Counted from the stretch's first letter, positions 11,661 to 28,085 are shown. The stretch is DNA of 64,000 nucleotides from CAVUQH01 sp963774445 (GCA_963774445.1 CAVZFC010000026.1:310001-374000); one strand, 5' to 3'. The notes: generated from the sequence alone by a model not told the origin. Translations and numbers: made by a program.

Positions 11661-12506
11661 TCAGTCGGTGAGCGTGCCGTACAGCGAGGCGCGGCGGTCG
11701 CGGAAGAAGCCAAAGCTGGCCCGCTCGAGGCGCAGCCTGTCGAGATCGATCGTGGCCACTGCGGCCCCCTCGGTGTCCGCCGACAGCTCGGCGACCTTTT
11801 CGCCGGCGCCGTCGACGACGAACGAGCAGCCGTAGAAGCTGATGTCGTCCTCGGTGCCGATCCGATTGGCGGCGACCACACCGACGACGTTGGCGACGGC
11901 GTGCCCCTGCATCACCCGTTGCCATCGGTGGCGCGTGTCCTGCGCCGGCGCCGACGGCTCGCTGCCGATGGCCGTCGGGTAGAACAGTACGTCGGCGCCG
12001 TATAGCGTCATCGCTCGCGCGGCCTCGGGGAACCACTGATCCCAGCAGATCGCCACGCCGATGCGGCCGAAGCGGGTCTGCCAGGCGCGGAATCCGGTGT
12101 TGCCCGGGCGGAAGTAATACTTCTCTTGATAGCCCGGGCCGTCGGGGATGTGGCTCTTGCGGTAGTTGCCCAGCAGCTGGCCATCGGCGTCGACGATGGC
12201 GACGCTGTTGTAGTAGGCGGGGCCGTCCTTCTCGAAGTAGGAGACCGGCAGGACCACGCCCAGCTCGCGCGCCAGCTGCTGGAAGTGGGTAACCGTGGGG
12301 TGGCCGACCAGCGCGTGGGCCCGGGCGAAGTTGGCTTCGTCCTGGCGCTGGCAGAAATACCAGCCCTCGAACAGCTCCGGCATCAGGATCACCTGGGCGC
12401 CGCGGCCGGCGGCATCGCGCACCAACTCGGTCAGTTTGCCGACGTTGGTGGTCACGTCGTCGGTGAGCGCGGTTTGGATCGCCGCGACGGTCATGGTCTC
12501 GGACAT
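11661..12506 (-). CDS. aguB: N-carbamoylputrescine amidohydrolase
   Basis: Nitrilase-superfamily enzyme that hydrolyses N-carbamoylputrescine to putrescine, CO2 and ammonia, the last step from agmatine. The 281-residue product has the Glu-Lys-Cys triad: Glu44 in MPELFEGWYF, Lys117 in YRKSHIP and Cys154 in ICWDQWFPE, all in family context. Two ATGs occur at 12509 and 12506; AAAGGAG is only 2 bases from the first but 5 from the second, so 12506 is preferred. The start is fused to the aguA stop (TGATG), so the two are translationally coupled. Lengths and motifs are normal. Confidence 0.95.
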   Translation of the reverse strand: MSETMTVAAIQTALTDDVTTNVGKLTELVRDAAGRGAQVILMPELFEGWYFCQRQDEANFARAHALVGHPTVTHFQQLARELGVVLPVSYFEKDGPAYYNSVAIVDADGQLLGNYRKSHIPDGPGYQEKYYFRPGNTGFRAWQTRFGRIGVAICWDQWFPEAARAMTLYGADVLFYPTAIGSEPSAPAQDTRHRWQRVMQGHAVANVVGVVAANRIGTEDDISFYGCSFVVDGAGEKVAELSADTEGAAVATIDLDRLRLERASFGFFRDRRASLYGTLTD

Positions 12507-13534
12507 CATGGCTCCTTTGGCGCAGGCGCCGCCGGTTGCTGCTGGGTGATGCAGTGGAAGGCGCCGCCACCCGTGAGCACGGCGCGGGCGTTGACCCCGA
12601 GGGTGCGGCGTCCGGGGAACAGGGCGGCCACCGCGGCGACCGCGTCGTCGTCGTTGCGTGCGCCGTAGGTCGGTACCACCACCGTGGCGTTGCCGATGTA
12701 GAAGTTGAGATAGCTGGCCGGCATCGGCGCGCCGTCGGCGTCGAGCACTGCGCCGGGTGATGGCACGAGCGCCACCTCGAGCGCACGCCCGCGGGCATCG
12801 CGTGTGGCGCCGACCGTCTGGATCACGCGCGCGAGCGCGTCGCGGTTCGGGTCGTCGGGCCCCGGCTCCATGCACGCGACCACGCCGGGGGCGACGAAGC
12901 GGGCGATGGTGTCGACGTGGCCGTCGGTGTGGTCGTTCTGCAGGCCGTCTTCCAGCCAGACCAGTCGCTCGATTCCCAGCGCCGGCGCCAGGTGGCGGGT
13001 GTACGCGGCTTCGTCGAGGCCGGGGTTGCGGTTGGGATTGAGCAAGCACTGCCGCGTAGTGAGCGCGGTGCCGTCACCGTCGGCGTCGATGGCGCCACCC
13101 TCGAGGACGATCGGCACCTCGTGATCCGGCACGTGCGCCGCGCCGGCGATCCGCGCCGACAGCACCCGGTCGTCGTCGAACAGGTACTTGCCGCCCCAGC
13201 CGTTGAAGCCGAAGCGGACGGCGGTGAGGCCGCGCGCGTCCCCGTCGTGCACGAAGATCGGCGCGGTGTCGCGCAGCCAGATGTCGCCGTAGGCAATGTG
13301 GTGGTAGCGGACGTTGACGTCTCCGATGGCGGCGCGGGCGCTGGCCTCGTCGGCCGCGCTGCGGACCAGCAGCTCGAGCCGCTCGCCCTCGGCGATGGCG
13401 CGGTCCATGGCCGCGTGGGCCGTTCGCGCCGGCTCGAGGTTGTGCAGCCAGAGCTCGGCGTGGCTCGGCCAGGCCGCCCAGCAGGCGTCGTGAGGCTCCC
13501 ATTCGGCGGGCTGGCGGCGGCTGGCGTGGGTCAT
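12506..13534 (-). CDS. aguA: Agmatine deiminase
   Basis: Converts agmatine to N-carbamoylputrescine and ammonia (peptidyl-arginine-deiminase fold). The 342-residue product shows WPSH near residue 22, the RDTAP segment, EGGAIDADG, GHVDTIARF with the catalytic His, and the C-terminal GGGAFHCITQQ with catalytic Cys328. It is transcribed with aguB, so this pair supplies putrescine from agmatine. No arginine decarboxylase gene is in the window. The start ATG 13534 has only a weak ribosome site. Confidence 0.96.
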   Translation of the reverse strand: MTHASRRQPAEWEPHDACWAAWPSHAELWLHNLEPARTAHAAMDRAIAEGERLELLVRSAADEASARAAIGDVNVRYHHIAYGDIWLRDTAPIFVHDGDARGLTAVRFGFNGWGGKYLFDDDRVLSARIAGAAHVPDHEVPIVLEGGAIDADGDGTALTTRQCLLNPNRNPGLDEAAYTRHLAPALGIERLVWLEDGLQNDHTDGHVDTIARFVAPGVVACMEPGPDDPNRDALARVIQTVGATRDARGRALEVALVPSPGAVLDADGAPMPASYLNFYIGNATVVVPTYGARNDDDAVAAVAALFPGRRTLGVNARAVLTGGGAFHCITQQQPAAPAPKEP

Positions 13535-13803
13535 CGACGCCCGCGTTCTACCATTCCGGCCGCGGCGGCGATCGGCGGCTGCGGCGATTCACTGTGCCGC
13601 AGTATAGTGCTTCCCCGCCGACCCGAGCGGGCTGGCAATCGCTGTCCGCGATCGGCCGGATCGGGCCCAGGTACGCAAAAATTCTACACTTTTTGCCGCC
13701 GGCCTGGCTCCGAAAAAACCGATCGGAAATGATAGGCCTGGTGCTATTGTTCCACCCTGCCGGGGATTTGCGTACGTTTCGGCACAACAGGAGGGGACAT
13801 TTG

Positions 13804-14784
13804 ATGTTGCGTCGCTTTGCTGGATTGGGTTTCGCGTTCTGTCTTTCGACCCTGGCGATGGCCTGCGGGCCCACCGCGGGCGGCGGTGGCGGCGGTGGCG
13901 GCGGTGGCGGCGGCGGCGTAGGCGTCGATGGCGGCCCCGGTTCGACCGAGTTTGCCGACGCGGCGCCGGTCGAGCGCTGCGACAAGATGGACATCCTGTT
14001 CGTCATCGACGACTCGGGATCGATGGGCGAGGAGCAGAGCAACCTGGCCACCAACTTCCCGCAGTTCATCAACATCCTGGACGCCTACCAGACCGCGAGC
14101 GGCGATTTCCTCGACTACCGCGTGGCGATCACCTCGACTGGCCGCGACGTCGACTACACCGTCGAGATCCCCGGCTTCGGCTCGCTGCCGATGAGTGAAA
14201 AGGGGATGAACGGCGCTTTCGTCGAGAACTGCGGCATGACCCGCCGCTGGCTCGAGCGCGCCGACACCAACGTCGCCAGCACCTTCCAGTGCGCGGCCGA
14301 GCTGGGCACCAGCGGTCCCAGCCTGGAGATGCCGCTGCGGACCATGGAGATGGGGTTCACCGATCGGATGAGCGACGGCACCAACGCCGGCTTCCACCGC
14401 GACGACGCCCTTCTGGCCCTCGTCATCCTCACCGACGAGGACGACTGCTCGCGCGAGGACAACAACTTCAGCACCGGCACCACCGACGCCTGCGACCCCT
14501 CCAACCCGCAGATCGTCGGCACCCAGCACTACGAGCAGTTCCTCGACACCATCACCGGGCAACGCGGCCGCTGGGCCACGGCGGTGATCGCGGGCCCCGG
14601 CCCGGGCTCCTGCACCTCTAGCTTCGGCGACGCCCTGGAGGCCAAGCGGCTCAAACAGTTCGTCAACGAGACCGGGACAAACGCGGTGTTCAGCTCGATC
14701 TGCGACGGTGATCTCGCCTCGTCGCTACAGACGGCCCTCGATACCTTCGACGCGGCCTGCTCGAACTTCCCGCCAGTGCTCTGA
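13804..14784 (+). CDS. VWA-domain lipoprotein with polyglycine linker
   Basis: Predicted lipoprotein of 326 residues. The signal peptide ends in the lipobox LAMAC (Cys21). A run of 13 glycines (26-38) acts as a flexible linker. A von Willebrand A domain follows with a MIDAS motif DDSGSM (69-74), the central VILTDEDDCS and several cysteines. VWA proteins bind protein partners through a metal ion; myxobacteria have many such lipoproteins. The ATG at 13804 was chosen over the longer frame because AGGAGGGG lies 7 bases upstream and the signal peptide starts there. The glycine tract is coded by GGC/GGT repeats and could vary in length. The 269-base gap before it probably contains its promoter; no boxes are clear. 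Confidence 0.88.
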   Translation: MLRRFAGLGFAFCLSTLAMACGPTAGGGGGGGGGGGGGVGVDGGPGSTEFADAAPVERCDKMDILFVIDDSGSMGEEQSNLATNFPQFINILDAYQTASGDFLDYRVAITSTGRDVDYTVEIPGFGSLPMSEKGMNGAFVENCGMTRRWLERADTNVASTFQCAAELGTSGPSLEMPLRTMEMGFTDRMSDGTNAGFHRDDALLALVILTDEDDCSREDNNFSTGTTDACDPSNPQIVGTQHYEQFLDTITGQRGRWATAVIAGPGPGSCTSSFGDALEAKRLKQFVNETGTNAVFSSICDGDLASSLQTALDTFDAACSNFPPVL

Positions 14785-14857
14785 CCGCGACGTTTCCCTG
14801 TATGCTTTCGGGCCGGCCGCCTTTCGCGGTCGGCCCGTTCGATTTTCGGAACAGCGC

Positions 14858-17734
<2,877 letters not shown>

Positions 17735-17803
17735 GGGACGCCCCAGGGTAGCGCACAACGTCGTCGCCCGCTAAGGTTCGGGCACGAATCGGAAGGCGTG
17801 AAT

Positions 17804-18517
17804 ATGACGGATGATCTGTACGGTTTGAACGGACGCAACGTAGTGATCACCGGTGGCACCGGCGGCTTGGGTAGCGCCGTGACGCGCGCGCTGGTCGACG
17901 CAGGCGCGGTGTGCCATATCCCGTGCATCGAGTCGTCCGCACCCGAGCGCTTCGAGCTGGACGGCCACAAGCGAGTGCGCCTCGCCTTTTCGGTCGACCT
18001 GACCAGCGAGGAGTCGGTCGCCGGCTTCTACGGGTCGATCGCGAATCAGGGCGGCGAGCTGTGGGGCAGCGTTCACCTCGCCGGCGGCTTCGCCATGAGG
18101 CCGCTGGTTGACACCGAGCTGGCCGCGTTTCGCCGGATGGTCGACCTCAACGGCGTCACCTGCTTTCTCTCCTGCCGAGAGGCAGCGCGGGCGATGGGCG
18201 GGGCCGGGCGCGTGGTCAACGTCGCCGCCCGGCCGGCGGTGCAGCCGGCCGGCGGCATGGTCGCCTACACCGCGTCCAAGGCGATGGTCGCGTCGATGAC
18301 CCAGACCCTGGCGCTGGAGCTGTCGGCGCGCGGGATCCTGGTCAACGCGATCTTGCCGTCGATCATCGACACGCCGGCCAACCGGGCGTCGATGCCCGAC
18401 GCCGACCACACGGCCTGGCCCAAGGCGACCGAGATCGCCGAGACCGTTCGCTTCCTCGTGTCGCCGCACAACGCGCTCACGTCGGGCGCGCTGATTCCCG
18501 TCTACGGGAGAGCGTGA
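17804..18517 (+). CDS. Short-chain dehydrogenase/reductase (SDR) with altered catalytic Ser
   Basis: NAD(P)-dependent SDR-fold protein of 237 residues. The nucleotide-binding motif TGGTGGLG is at 16-23 and the active-site YTASK gives Tyr155 and Lys159. The residue 13 places before Tyr, normally the catalytic Ser, is Ala142 (NVAARPAVQPAGG), and the usual NNAG is replaced by HLAGGF. Some SDRs such as dihydropteridine reductase work without the Ser, so activity is possible but the substrate is unknown. The ATG at 17804 has GGAAGG upstream. The stop overlaps the next ATG (TGATG), so it is coupled to the lipoprotein gene that follows. Confidence 0.85.
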   Translation: MTDDLYGLNGRNVVITGGTGGLGSAVTRALVDAGAVCHIPCIESSAPERFELDGHKRVRLAFSVDLTSEESVAGFYGSIANQGGELWGSVHLAGGFAMRPLVDTELAAFRRMVDLNGVTCFLSCREAARAMGGAGRVVNVAARPAVQPAGGMVAYTASKAMVASMTQTLALELSARGILVNAILPSIIDTPANRASMPDADHTAWPKATEIAETVRFLVSPHNALTSGALIPVYGRA

Positions 18518-19542
18518 TGGCGGCGAAGTGGTCCTGGTTGCTCGCGCTAGGGTTGGCGGCGTGCTCCGGGCATCACGCTCATCACTCCGAGACGACCGAG
18601 GACGAGGTGCGGCCGCTGGCGTTGCCCGGCGGCTCGGCCGGCATCGGCTTCGACGACCTGCAGTACGATCCGGATCTCGAGCGCTTGCTGGTGCCGGCGG
18701 GGAGAACCGGACGCCTCGACCTGGTCGATCCGTTGACCGGCGCGATCAAAGAGGTGACCGGCTTCTCGGCCAGGGACGACTTCGACGGTGGCCACGCCCA
18801 GGGCACCACCTCGGCGGTGCACGCGGGCGACTGGCTGGTCGCCATCGATCGCACGACCAAGCGGCTGGAGGTCGTCGATCCGGCCACGTTGGCGATCGTC
18901 GACGGAGCGCCGCTGGCGGCCAGCCCCGAGTACGTGCGCTGGATCGGCGGCGAGGTCTGGGTGACCGAGCCGGAAGCCGAGCAGATCGAGGTCTTCTCGG
19001 TGCCATCTCATGGCGATCACCAGCCCACGCGGATGACCACCATCGCCGTGCCGGGTGGTCCCGAATCGCTGATCGAGTCGGCCTCGCGCGGCCGCGCCTA
19101 CAGCCACCTGTGGAAGGGCAAGACCGTCGCCATCGACGTCATCTCCCATCAGGTGATCGCGACCTGGTCCAACCAGTGCCACGACTCGCGCGGCATTGCG
19201 CTGGACGAGCCGCGTGGGTGGCTGTTCGCCGCCTGCAGCGAGGGCAAGGTGGTCGCCCTGGACGTCGACCACGACGGCGCGGTGCTGGGCAGCGCCAAGA
19301 CCGGCGACGGCATCGACGTGATCGCCTACGCTCCCGCGCTGCGCCACCTCTACGTGCCGGCGGCCAGGGCGGCGACGCTGTCGATCGTCCAGGTCTCCGA
19401 CGACGGCAAGCTGTCGGTCTCGGGCGAGCGTTCCATCGCCGAAGGCGGTCATTGCGCCACCACCGATGGCCGCGGCGACATCTGGATCTGCGATCCGGCC
19501 GGTGGTCGCCTGCTGCAGCTGCACGATCCCACCGCTCGCTAG
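18517..19542 (+). CDS. Beta-propeller lipoprotein
   Basis: A 341-residue protein with a lipoprotein signal (LGLAAC, Cys16), then a His-rich patch (GHHAHHSE) that could bind metal. About six repeats of beta strands follow, with the pattern VVDPxT...I typical of YVTN/NHL-type propellers (LDLVDPLTGAI, LEVVDPATLAI, VAIDVISHQVI, VALDVDHDGAV). Two cysteines (NQCHDS, AACSEG) lie in the fifth blade. Its role is unknown; such propellers bind proteins or act as sensors. It is coupled to the SDR upstream and followed after 98 bases by the molybdoprotein gene. Confidence 0.85.
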   Translation: MAAKWSWLLALGLAACSGHHAHHSETTEDEVRPLALPGGSAGIGFDDLQYDPDLERLLVPAGRTGRLDLVDPLTGAIKEVTGFSARDDFDGGHAQGTTSAVHAGDWLVAIDRTTKRLEVVDPATLAIVDGAPLAASPEYVRWIGGEVWVTEPEAEQIEVFSVPSHGDHQPTRMTTIAVPGGPESLIESASRGRAYSHLWKGKTVAIDVISHQVIATWSNQCHDSRGIALDEPRGWLFAACSEGKVVALDVDHDGAVLGSAKTGDGIDVIAYAPALRHLYVPAARAATLSIVQVSDDGKLSVSGERSIAEGGHCATTDGRGDIWICDPAGGRLLQLHDPTAR

Positions 19543-19567
19543 GGTTTCCTGATTGTTGGGGAGTTAC

Positions 19568-19595
19568 GCGAGGTTCGCCCCGCACGTAACCTCGC
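19568..19595. promoter_or_regulatory. Inverted repeat GCGAGGTT-N12-AACCTCGC
   Basis: A perfect 8-base inverted repeat in the 98-base gap before the molybdoprotein gene. No T run follows, so it is more likely an operator or leader hairpin than a terminator. Just downstream, GTAGAC occurs twice (near 19610 and 19620), and the TAGACT there could serve as a -10 box, but this is weak. Confidence 0.4.
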
Positions 19596-19640
19596 CAAGG
19601 CCCCTGCGTAGACCCTGTGTAGACTAGAACAGGAGGAACG

Positions 19641-20355
19641 TTGGGCAGATTCGACGAAAAGACCCCCGAGCGGGTGAAGCTCGAAGAGCGGCGTGAGTTC
19701 ATCAAGAAGGCAGCCGCGGGAACGCTGATCGTGGCGTTTGGCGGCATCCTGTACCGGCTGGCCGACGACGACCTCACGCGCAAGGCGATGGCCGAGACGC
19801 GCGCCGACGGCCGGCGCCGACTGCCGCCGGGACAGAAGGTGCTCGAGCGACTCAAGCCGATGGGGGGCAGCGCCGGCAGCCCCAAGCCCAAAGATTTTCA
19901 CCTGCGCGTGCACGGCGAAGTGAAGAAGGAGCTCAACCTGGATTTTGCCGCGCTGCTGAAGCTGCCGCAGGTCGAGGCGCCGGCCGACGTTCACTGCGTC
20001 ACCGGCTGGTCGATGCTGGGCGGAGTCTGGCTCGGCGTGCGCGTCTCCACGCTGGCCGAGATGGCCGGCCTCAAGCGGGATGCTCGCCACGTCATCTTCG
20101 AGGCGGCGCACGGCTACACGACGAACATCGACATTCACACGGCGATGCAGCCGAACGTGCGCATCGTCCACCGCCTGGATGGCCGACCGCTGGCCCGACG
20201 CCACGGCGCGCCGGTGCGCGGGCTGGTTCCCGATCGCTACTTCTGGAAGAGCGCCAAGTGGATCACTGGCATCCGCTTCCAGCGCCGCGACGAGCCCGGC
20301 TACTGGGAGAGCCGCGGGTACAACAATCACGCCGATCCGTGGCGCGAAGAGCGGT

Positions 20356-20363
<8 letters not shown>
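19641..20363 (+). CDS. YedY/MsrP-like molybdopterin-dependent oxidoreductase
   Basis: Sulfite-oxidase-fold molybdoenzyme of 240 residues. The N-terminus has a Tat-type signal, RREFIKKAAAGTLIVAFGG (twin Arg 17-18), so the folded enzyme is exported or anchored by it. The Mo-ligand Cys119 lies in DVHCVTGWSM, and GYTTN plus a C-terminal KWITGIRF are typical of the domain. MsrP itself repairs oxidised methionine in periplasmic proteins; this protein is shorter (about 330 in E. coli MsrP) and may have a different substrate. It starts at TTG 19641, with AGGAGG 4 bases upstream. Its stop lies 8 bases inside the next gene, a PepSY membrane protein likely to be its electron partner. Confidence 0.88.
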
Positions 20364-20968
<605 letters not shown>

Positions 20969-20980
20969 CCGGCCGCGCCG

Positions 20981-21412
20981 TTACTTGACCGCGATCTTGC
21001 GCGGGCGCGAGGCTTCCTTCTTGGGGATGCTGACCGTGAGCACGCCGTGCTCGAGGTGCGCCTCGATCTTGCTGCTGTCGGCGTGGGCGGGAAGGCGGAA
21101 CGAGCGGGAGAAGCTGCCGTACTGGCGCTCGTACAGGTAGTAGGTCTCGTTCTCCCTCTTCTCCTCGGCGGTGCGGGCGCCGCTGACGGTCATCACGTCG
21201 TTGTCGATGGAGATGTCGATATCCTCCTCCTTGACGCCGGGAAAGTCGCCGACGACGAGGAAGGCATCGTCGGTTTCCTTGACCTCGAAGCGCGCGGCGA
21301 AGCCGCCGGCCCGCTCGCTGGTGCCGAATGGATCCCAGGTCAGGAGGTTGCGCGCCAGCGCGAGGGGATCGCGAAGCTCGTCGAGAGAGTTACGTCGCAC
21401 GAGAGTGGTCAT
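20981..21412 (-). CDS. Hsp20/alpha-crystallin small heat shock protein
   Basis: ATP-independent holdase chaperone of 143 residues. The alpha-crystallin domain spans about 38-135, with the markers VVGDFPGVKEEDIDI, GSFSRSFRLP and the near-C-terminal GVLTVSIPK. The N-terminal arm (LVRRNSLDELRD, WDPFG) is typical of bacterial class A members, and the C-terminal IAVK may be the I-x-I/V-like contact tail. Start ATG 21412 has AAAGGAG 8 bases upstream. A 128-base gap before it holds a small perfect GCACGC-AG-GCGTGC hairpin near 21494, but no CIRCE element or sigma-32 promoter is evident. It is convergent with the PepSY gene. Confidence 0.95.
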   Translation of the reverse strand: MTTLVRRNSLDELRDPLALARNLLTWDPFGTSERAGGFAARFEVKETDDAFLVVGDFPGVKEEDIDISIDNDVMTVSGARTAEEKRENETYYLYERQYGSFSRSFRLPAHADSSKIEAHLEHGVLTVSIPKKEASRPRKIAVK

Positions 21413-21540
21413 GATGGTGGCTCCTTTTCGAACTGTAAGAAGTGGATTGGGGTGAACGGTTGGCGGCCTCGCCGGCCGCACCAAATCGGTAAGCACGCCT
21501 GCGTGCCCCGACAACCCCTTGACAACCACCCGGGCGGTGA

Positions 21541-22674
21541 TTACGAGCGAGCGGTGGTCCAGCCGAAGTCGCGCGCGACGAACCGGCGCAGACCCTCGAC
21601 CGCCGCGGCGTTGAGCACCACGAAGGTGTAGCTGGTGCGGGCAAAACGCCCCGACGCTTCCTCGCCGGTGGCCGCGCGTTTGATCGCCGCGCCGTAGGCG
21701 GACAGCTGTGCGGTCAACGTGGCCACGTAAAACGGCCAGCCGGGCGCGCCGGTTGCCACCAGGTAGGCGTTGGACGCCAGGAGCGTGGTCAGCGCGTACG
21801 GGCAGACCAGGCGCATCAGCTTGTGCGACACCAGCTGCAGCACCAGGCGGTTCTTCAGCGGGTTGAGAAGCGACGGCATCTTGGCCAGCAGCTGGAAATT
21901 GCCCGCCAGCGTGCGTGCCTTGCGCGCGAACTCGCCCGCAAGCGACGCCTCCTCGTCGAACACCTTGGCGCCCGGCTCGAACAGCACGCGATAGCCGCGC
22001 ATGGCGATCTGCATCGGCGTGTAGACGTCGTCGAGCAAGGTGTCGGCGGGCAGCGGCTTCCACAGCGCCCGGCGGATGGCGTAGAGCGCGCCGGTGGCGC
22101 CGACGACCGAGTCGAAGCGGCCCTCGGCGGCACGGATCAGCTTCTCGTAGCGCCAGTAGACGCCGGGACCCCGATCGCCCTCGATGAACAGCTCGCCGGA
22201 GACGGCGCCGACCCCGTCGTCGGCCATCGGCGCGACCAGCGCGCGCAGGGCGGCGTCGTCGACCCGTTGGCGGGCGTCGCAAAAGACGATGATCTCGCCG
22301 GTGGCGGCCTCGATGGCGCGGTTGAGCGCAGTCGGCTTGCCCGACGGCTCGTCGAGCCGCACCAGGGTGACGCCGCGGTCGGCGTAGCGGCGGACGACCT
22401 CGTCGGTGCCGTCATCCGATCCATCGCTGGCGACCACTACCTGCAGCTTGTCGGTGGGGTAGTCGAGCGACAGCAGGTTGTCGAGCTTGCGAGCGATCCG
22501 CCCGGCCTCGTTGCGCGCGGCCAAGACCACCGAGACGGTCGGCTCGATCGCGCCGCGCTTCGGCTCGCGGCCGCGCAGGCGGGACAGGCCGTAGATCAGC
22601 GCCGGGTAGCCGGCGTAGGTGTAGCCGACGACCGCGGCCGACGACCAGAAGATGGCGGTGGGGACGAGCCACAT
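21541..22674 (-). CDS. Glycosyltransferase family 2 with membrane segments
   Basis: A 377-residue processive-type GT-A enzyme. It opens with a membrane helix (LVPTAIFWSSAAVVGYTYAG), then the GT2 core: VSVVLAARNEAGRI, VVVASDGSDDGT, the acceptor/metal region IVFCDARQRVDD and the LLDDVYTPMQIAMRG segment with the catalytic Asp. RKARTLAGN corresponds to the QxxRW-like region, and at least two further helices follow. It probably transfers a sugar to a lipid or polysaccharide at the inner membrane; sugar and acceptor are unknown. ATG 22674 lies 2 bases after the metallopeptidase stop, so the two are probably one transcript. Confidence 0.88.
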   Translation of the reverse strand: MWLVPTAIFWSSAAVVGYTYAGYPALIYGLSRLRGREPKRGAIEPTVSVVLAARNEAGRIARKLDNLLSLDYPTDKLQVVVASDGSDDGTDEVVRRYADRGVTLVRLDEPSGKPTALNRAIEAATGEIIVFCDARQRVDDAALRALVAPMADDGVGAVSGELFIEGDRGPGVYWRYEKLIRAAEGRFDSVVGATGALYAIRRALWKPLPADTLLDDVYTPMQIAMRGYRVLFEPGAKVFDEEASLAGEFARKARTLAGNFQLLAKMPSLLNPLKNRLVLQLVSHKLMRLVCPYALTTLLASNAYLVATGAPGWPFYVATLTAQLSAYGAAIKRAATGEEASGRFARTSYTFVVLNAAAVEGLRRFVARDFGWTTARS

Positions 22675-22676
22675 GA

Positions 22677-23550
22677 TCAGAGCGGGTTGGCCGAGAAGGT
22701 ATCGCAGGCGTCGATGCTCCCGCTGTCGAGGCCGCGACGGAACCATCGAGTGCGCTGCTCGGACGAGCCGTGGGTGAAGCTGTCCGGGCTGACCCTGCGC
22801 CCGGCGTTCTTCTGCAGGGTGTCGTCGCCGATCTGCCAGGCGGCCTTCAGGCTCTCGTCGATGTCGCCCTTCTCCAGCAATTTGCGCTCGGCGGTCGAGT
22901 GGGCCCAGACGCCGGCGTAGCAGTCGGCCTGCAGCTCGAGGCGCACCGACAGCTCGTTCTTGCGCGACGGGGCGCGGGCGGTTTGCGCGTCGACGCTCTT
23001 GTTGGTGCCCAAGAGGTTCTGCACGTGGTGGCCGACCTCGTGGGCCAGCACGTAGGCCTGGGCGAAGTCGCCCGGCGCGCCCAGGCGCTGGCGCATCAGC
23101 TGGAAGAAGTCGAGGTCGAGGTAGACCTTCTGATCCGGCGGGCAGTAGAACGGGCCGATGGCCGACTGGCCGTAGCCGCAGCCGGTTTCGGTGCCGCGGG
23201 TGTAGAGCACCAGCCTGGCCGGGCGGTAGCTCTTGCCCTCGGCGCGGAAGATGCCGGCCCACACCTTTTGCTGGTCGTCGATGAGGAACGACATGAAGTC
23301 AACCTGCTCGGCCTGCGGGTCGTTGGCCGGGTCAATCGCCGGGCCCTGCGACTGCGGCGCGCCCTGCGAGCCGCCGCCTCCGCCGAGGCCGAGGAGGCCG
23401 CTCAGAATCCTGGTGAAAGAAGACCGCGCCGACGATGACGATGATGAGGCCGGCGATGCCGCCAACCCCTTTGGCGCCGCCGGGCATGCGCGACGGCTGC
23501 CCGCGCCGGTCCTCGAGGTAGTCGCTGCGTTTGCCCCGCGTCCAGCGCAC
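22677..23550 (-). pseudogene. Neutral zinc metallopeptidase (YpfJ family), broken by a single-base insertion
   Basis: The family N-terminus is read from GTG 23550: MRWTRGKRSDYLEDRRG, a Gly-rich patch and one membrane helix (GIAGLIIVIVGAVFF). The frame then shifts near 23411-23420. The downstream frame gives LSGLLGLGGGGGSQG and the catalytic domain with HEVGHH, CYAGVWAH and a Cys-containing C-terminus. Removing one base, for example one A from the AAA at 23416-23418 on the plus strand, restores about 290 residues, normal for the family. Members are membrane-anchored metalloproteases of unknown substrate. It sits 4 bases after the 5-oxoprolinase stop. An assembly error is the likely cause. Confidence 0.82.
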
Positions 23551-23554
23551 GGCG

Positions 23555-27124
<3,570 letters not shown>

Positions 27125-27141
27125 CGCCGCAGCTTACCGCG

Positions 27142-28056
27142 TCAGCGGGACAGCTGGAGGTGGATGGTGCAGCGCGGGCGGGCGGCGGCGATGAGCTCGG
27201 GCGACGTGGCGTCGTCGAGCTCGAGGAACGCGCCGACGGCGCCGATCCGATCGCCCAGCTCGTAGGTGCGCAAGACGATCGTCAGGTGGTCGCCGGCGAA
27301 CGCCGGCTTGCGGTAGGCGATCTCGCAGTAGCGCGACAGCACCATGGTCGAGTGGCCGAGGTCGGCCAGGCGCTCGAGCGTCGCCTGCTCGAACAGCCGC
27401 GGGTAGACCATCGAGTTGATGTGCTGGTTCGAGTCGGTCTGGTACAGGCCAAACGCGACCCGCTCGGCCGGTGTCGGCGCCTCGGCGTGGGCGACGGCGC
27501 CCTCGGGCAGCGCCAGAACGTCCGACCACGCGCGCCACGCATACTCGACCTCGGGCACCGCAGGCAGATCCGGTTGGTCGAAGCGCAGCACCTTGCGACG
27601 CTCGGGCGGACCGAACGGACGCGTGAAGACGTGCTCGGCGAACACCTTGCCCACCGGCACCCGCTTGCCGTTGGGCTGCGGACCGTAGGTGCGCCCTTCG
27701 ATTCCGTCGAGCTCGGCCCACAGGTTGAGGATCAGCCGGTTGACCTCGCCGCCATCGTTTCGGGTGTGCGCCAGCTGGTAGCTGCCGCGGGCATCGAGGG
27801 GAGGCCCGACCGGAACCGTGCCTTCGTCGCCCAGGAGCACCAGCCGCGACAACAGGGCGATGATGCCGTCGCTCCGTTCGAGGCGAACCAGCGGGTTGTT
27901 CTCGAGCAGCGCGCGCCAGACGACGTGGCCGAGCGCCGGGGTCAGGCCGAGCAGGTTGACGCGCCCGTCCTGGCAGACGTCCTCGTAGCGCAGATACGAC
28001 TTGCCGGTGGCGCGCTGGCTGTCCGGCAGCGCCGGCACGGACGGGAAATACAACAT
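27142..28056 (-). CDS. Hotdog-fold acyl thioesterase-like protein
   Basis: A 304-residue protein whose C-terminal half contains a hotdog domain with YQTDSNQHINSMVYPRLFEQ, close to the D-x-x-x-H-(V/I)-N motif of 4-hydroxybenzoyl-CoA/acyl-ACP thioesterases. The N-terminal half may be a second, degenerate hotdog domain. It probably hydrolyses an acyl-CoA or acyl-ACP; the substrate is unknown. ATG 28056 lies 29 bases after the P450 stop and its own stop is 17 bases before the 5-oxoprolinase start, so it belongs to the same run of minus-strand genes. Confidence 0.72.
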   Translation of the reverse strand: MLYFPSVPALPDSQRATGKSYLRYEDVCQDGRVNLLGLTPALGHVVWRALLENNPLVRLERSDGIIALLSRLVLLGDEGTVPVGPPLDARGSYQLAHTRNDGGEVNRLILNLWAELDGIEGRTYGPQPNGKRVPVGKVFAEHVFTRPFGPPERRKVLRFDQPDLPAVPEVEYAWRAWSDVLALPEGAVAHAEAPTPAERVAFGLYQTDSNQHINSMVYPRLFEQATLERLADLGHSTMVLSRYCEIAYRKPAFAGDHLTIVLRTYELGDRIGAVGAFLELDDATSPELIAAARPRCTIHLQLSR

Positions 28057-28085
28057 GAACGCTCAGTGTCGCCCGAGAAGACGGT

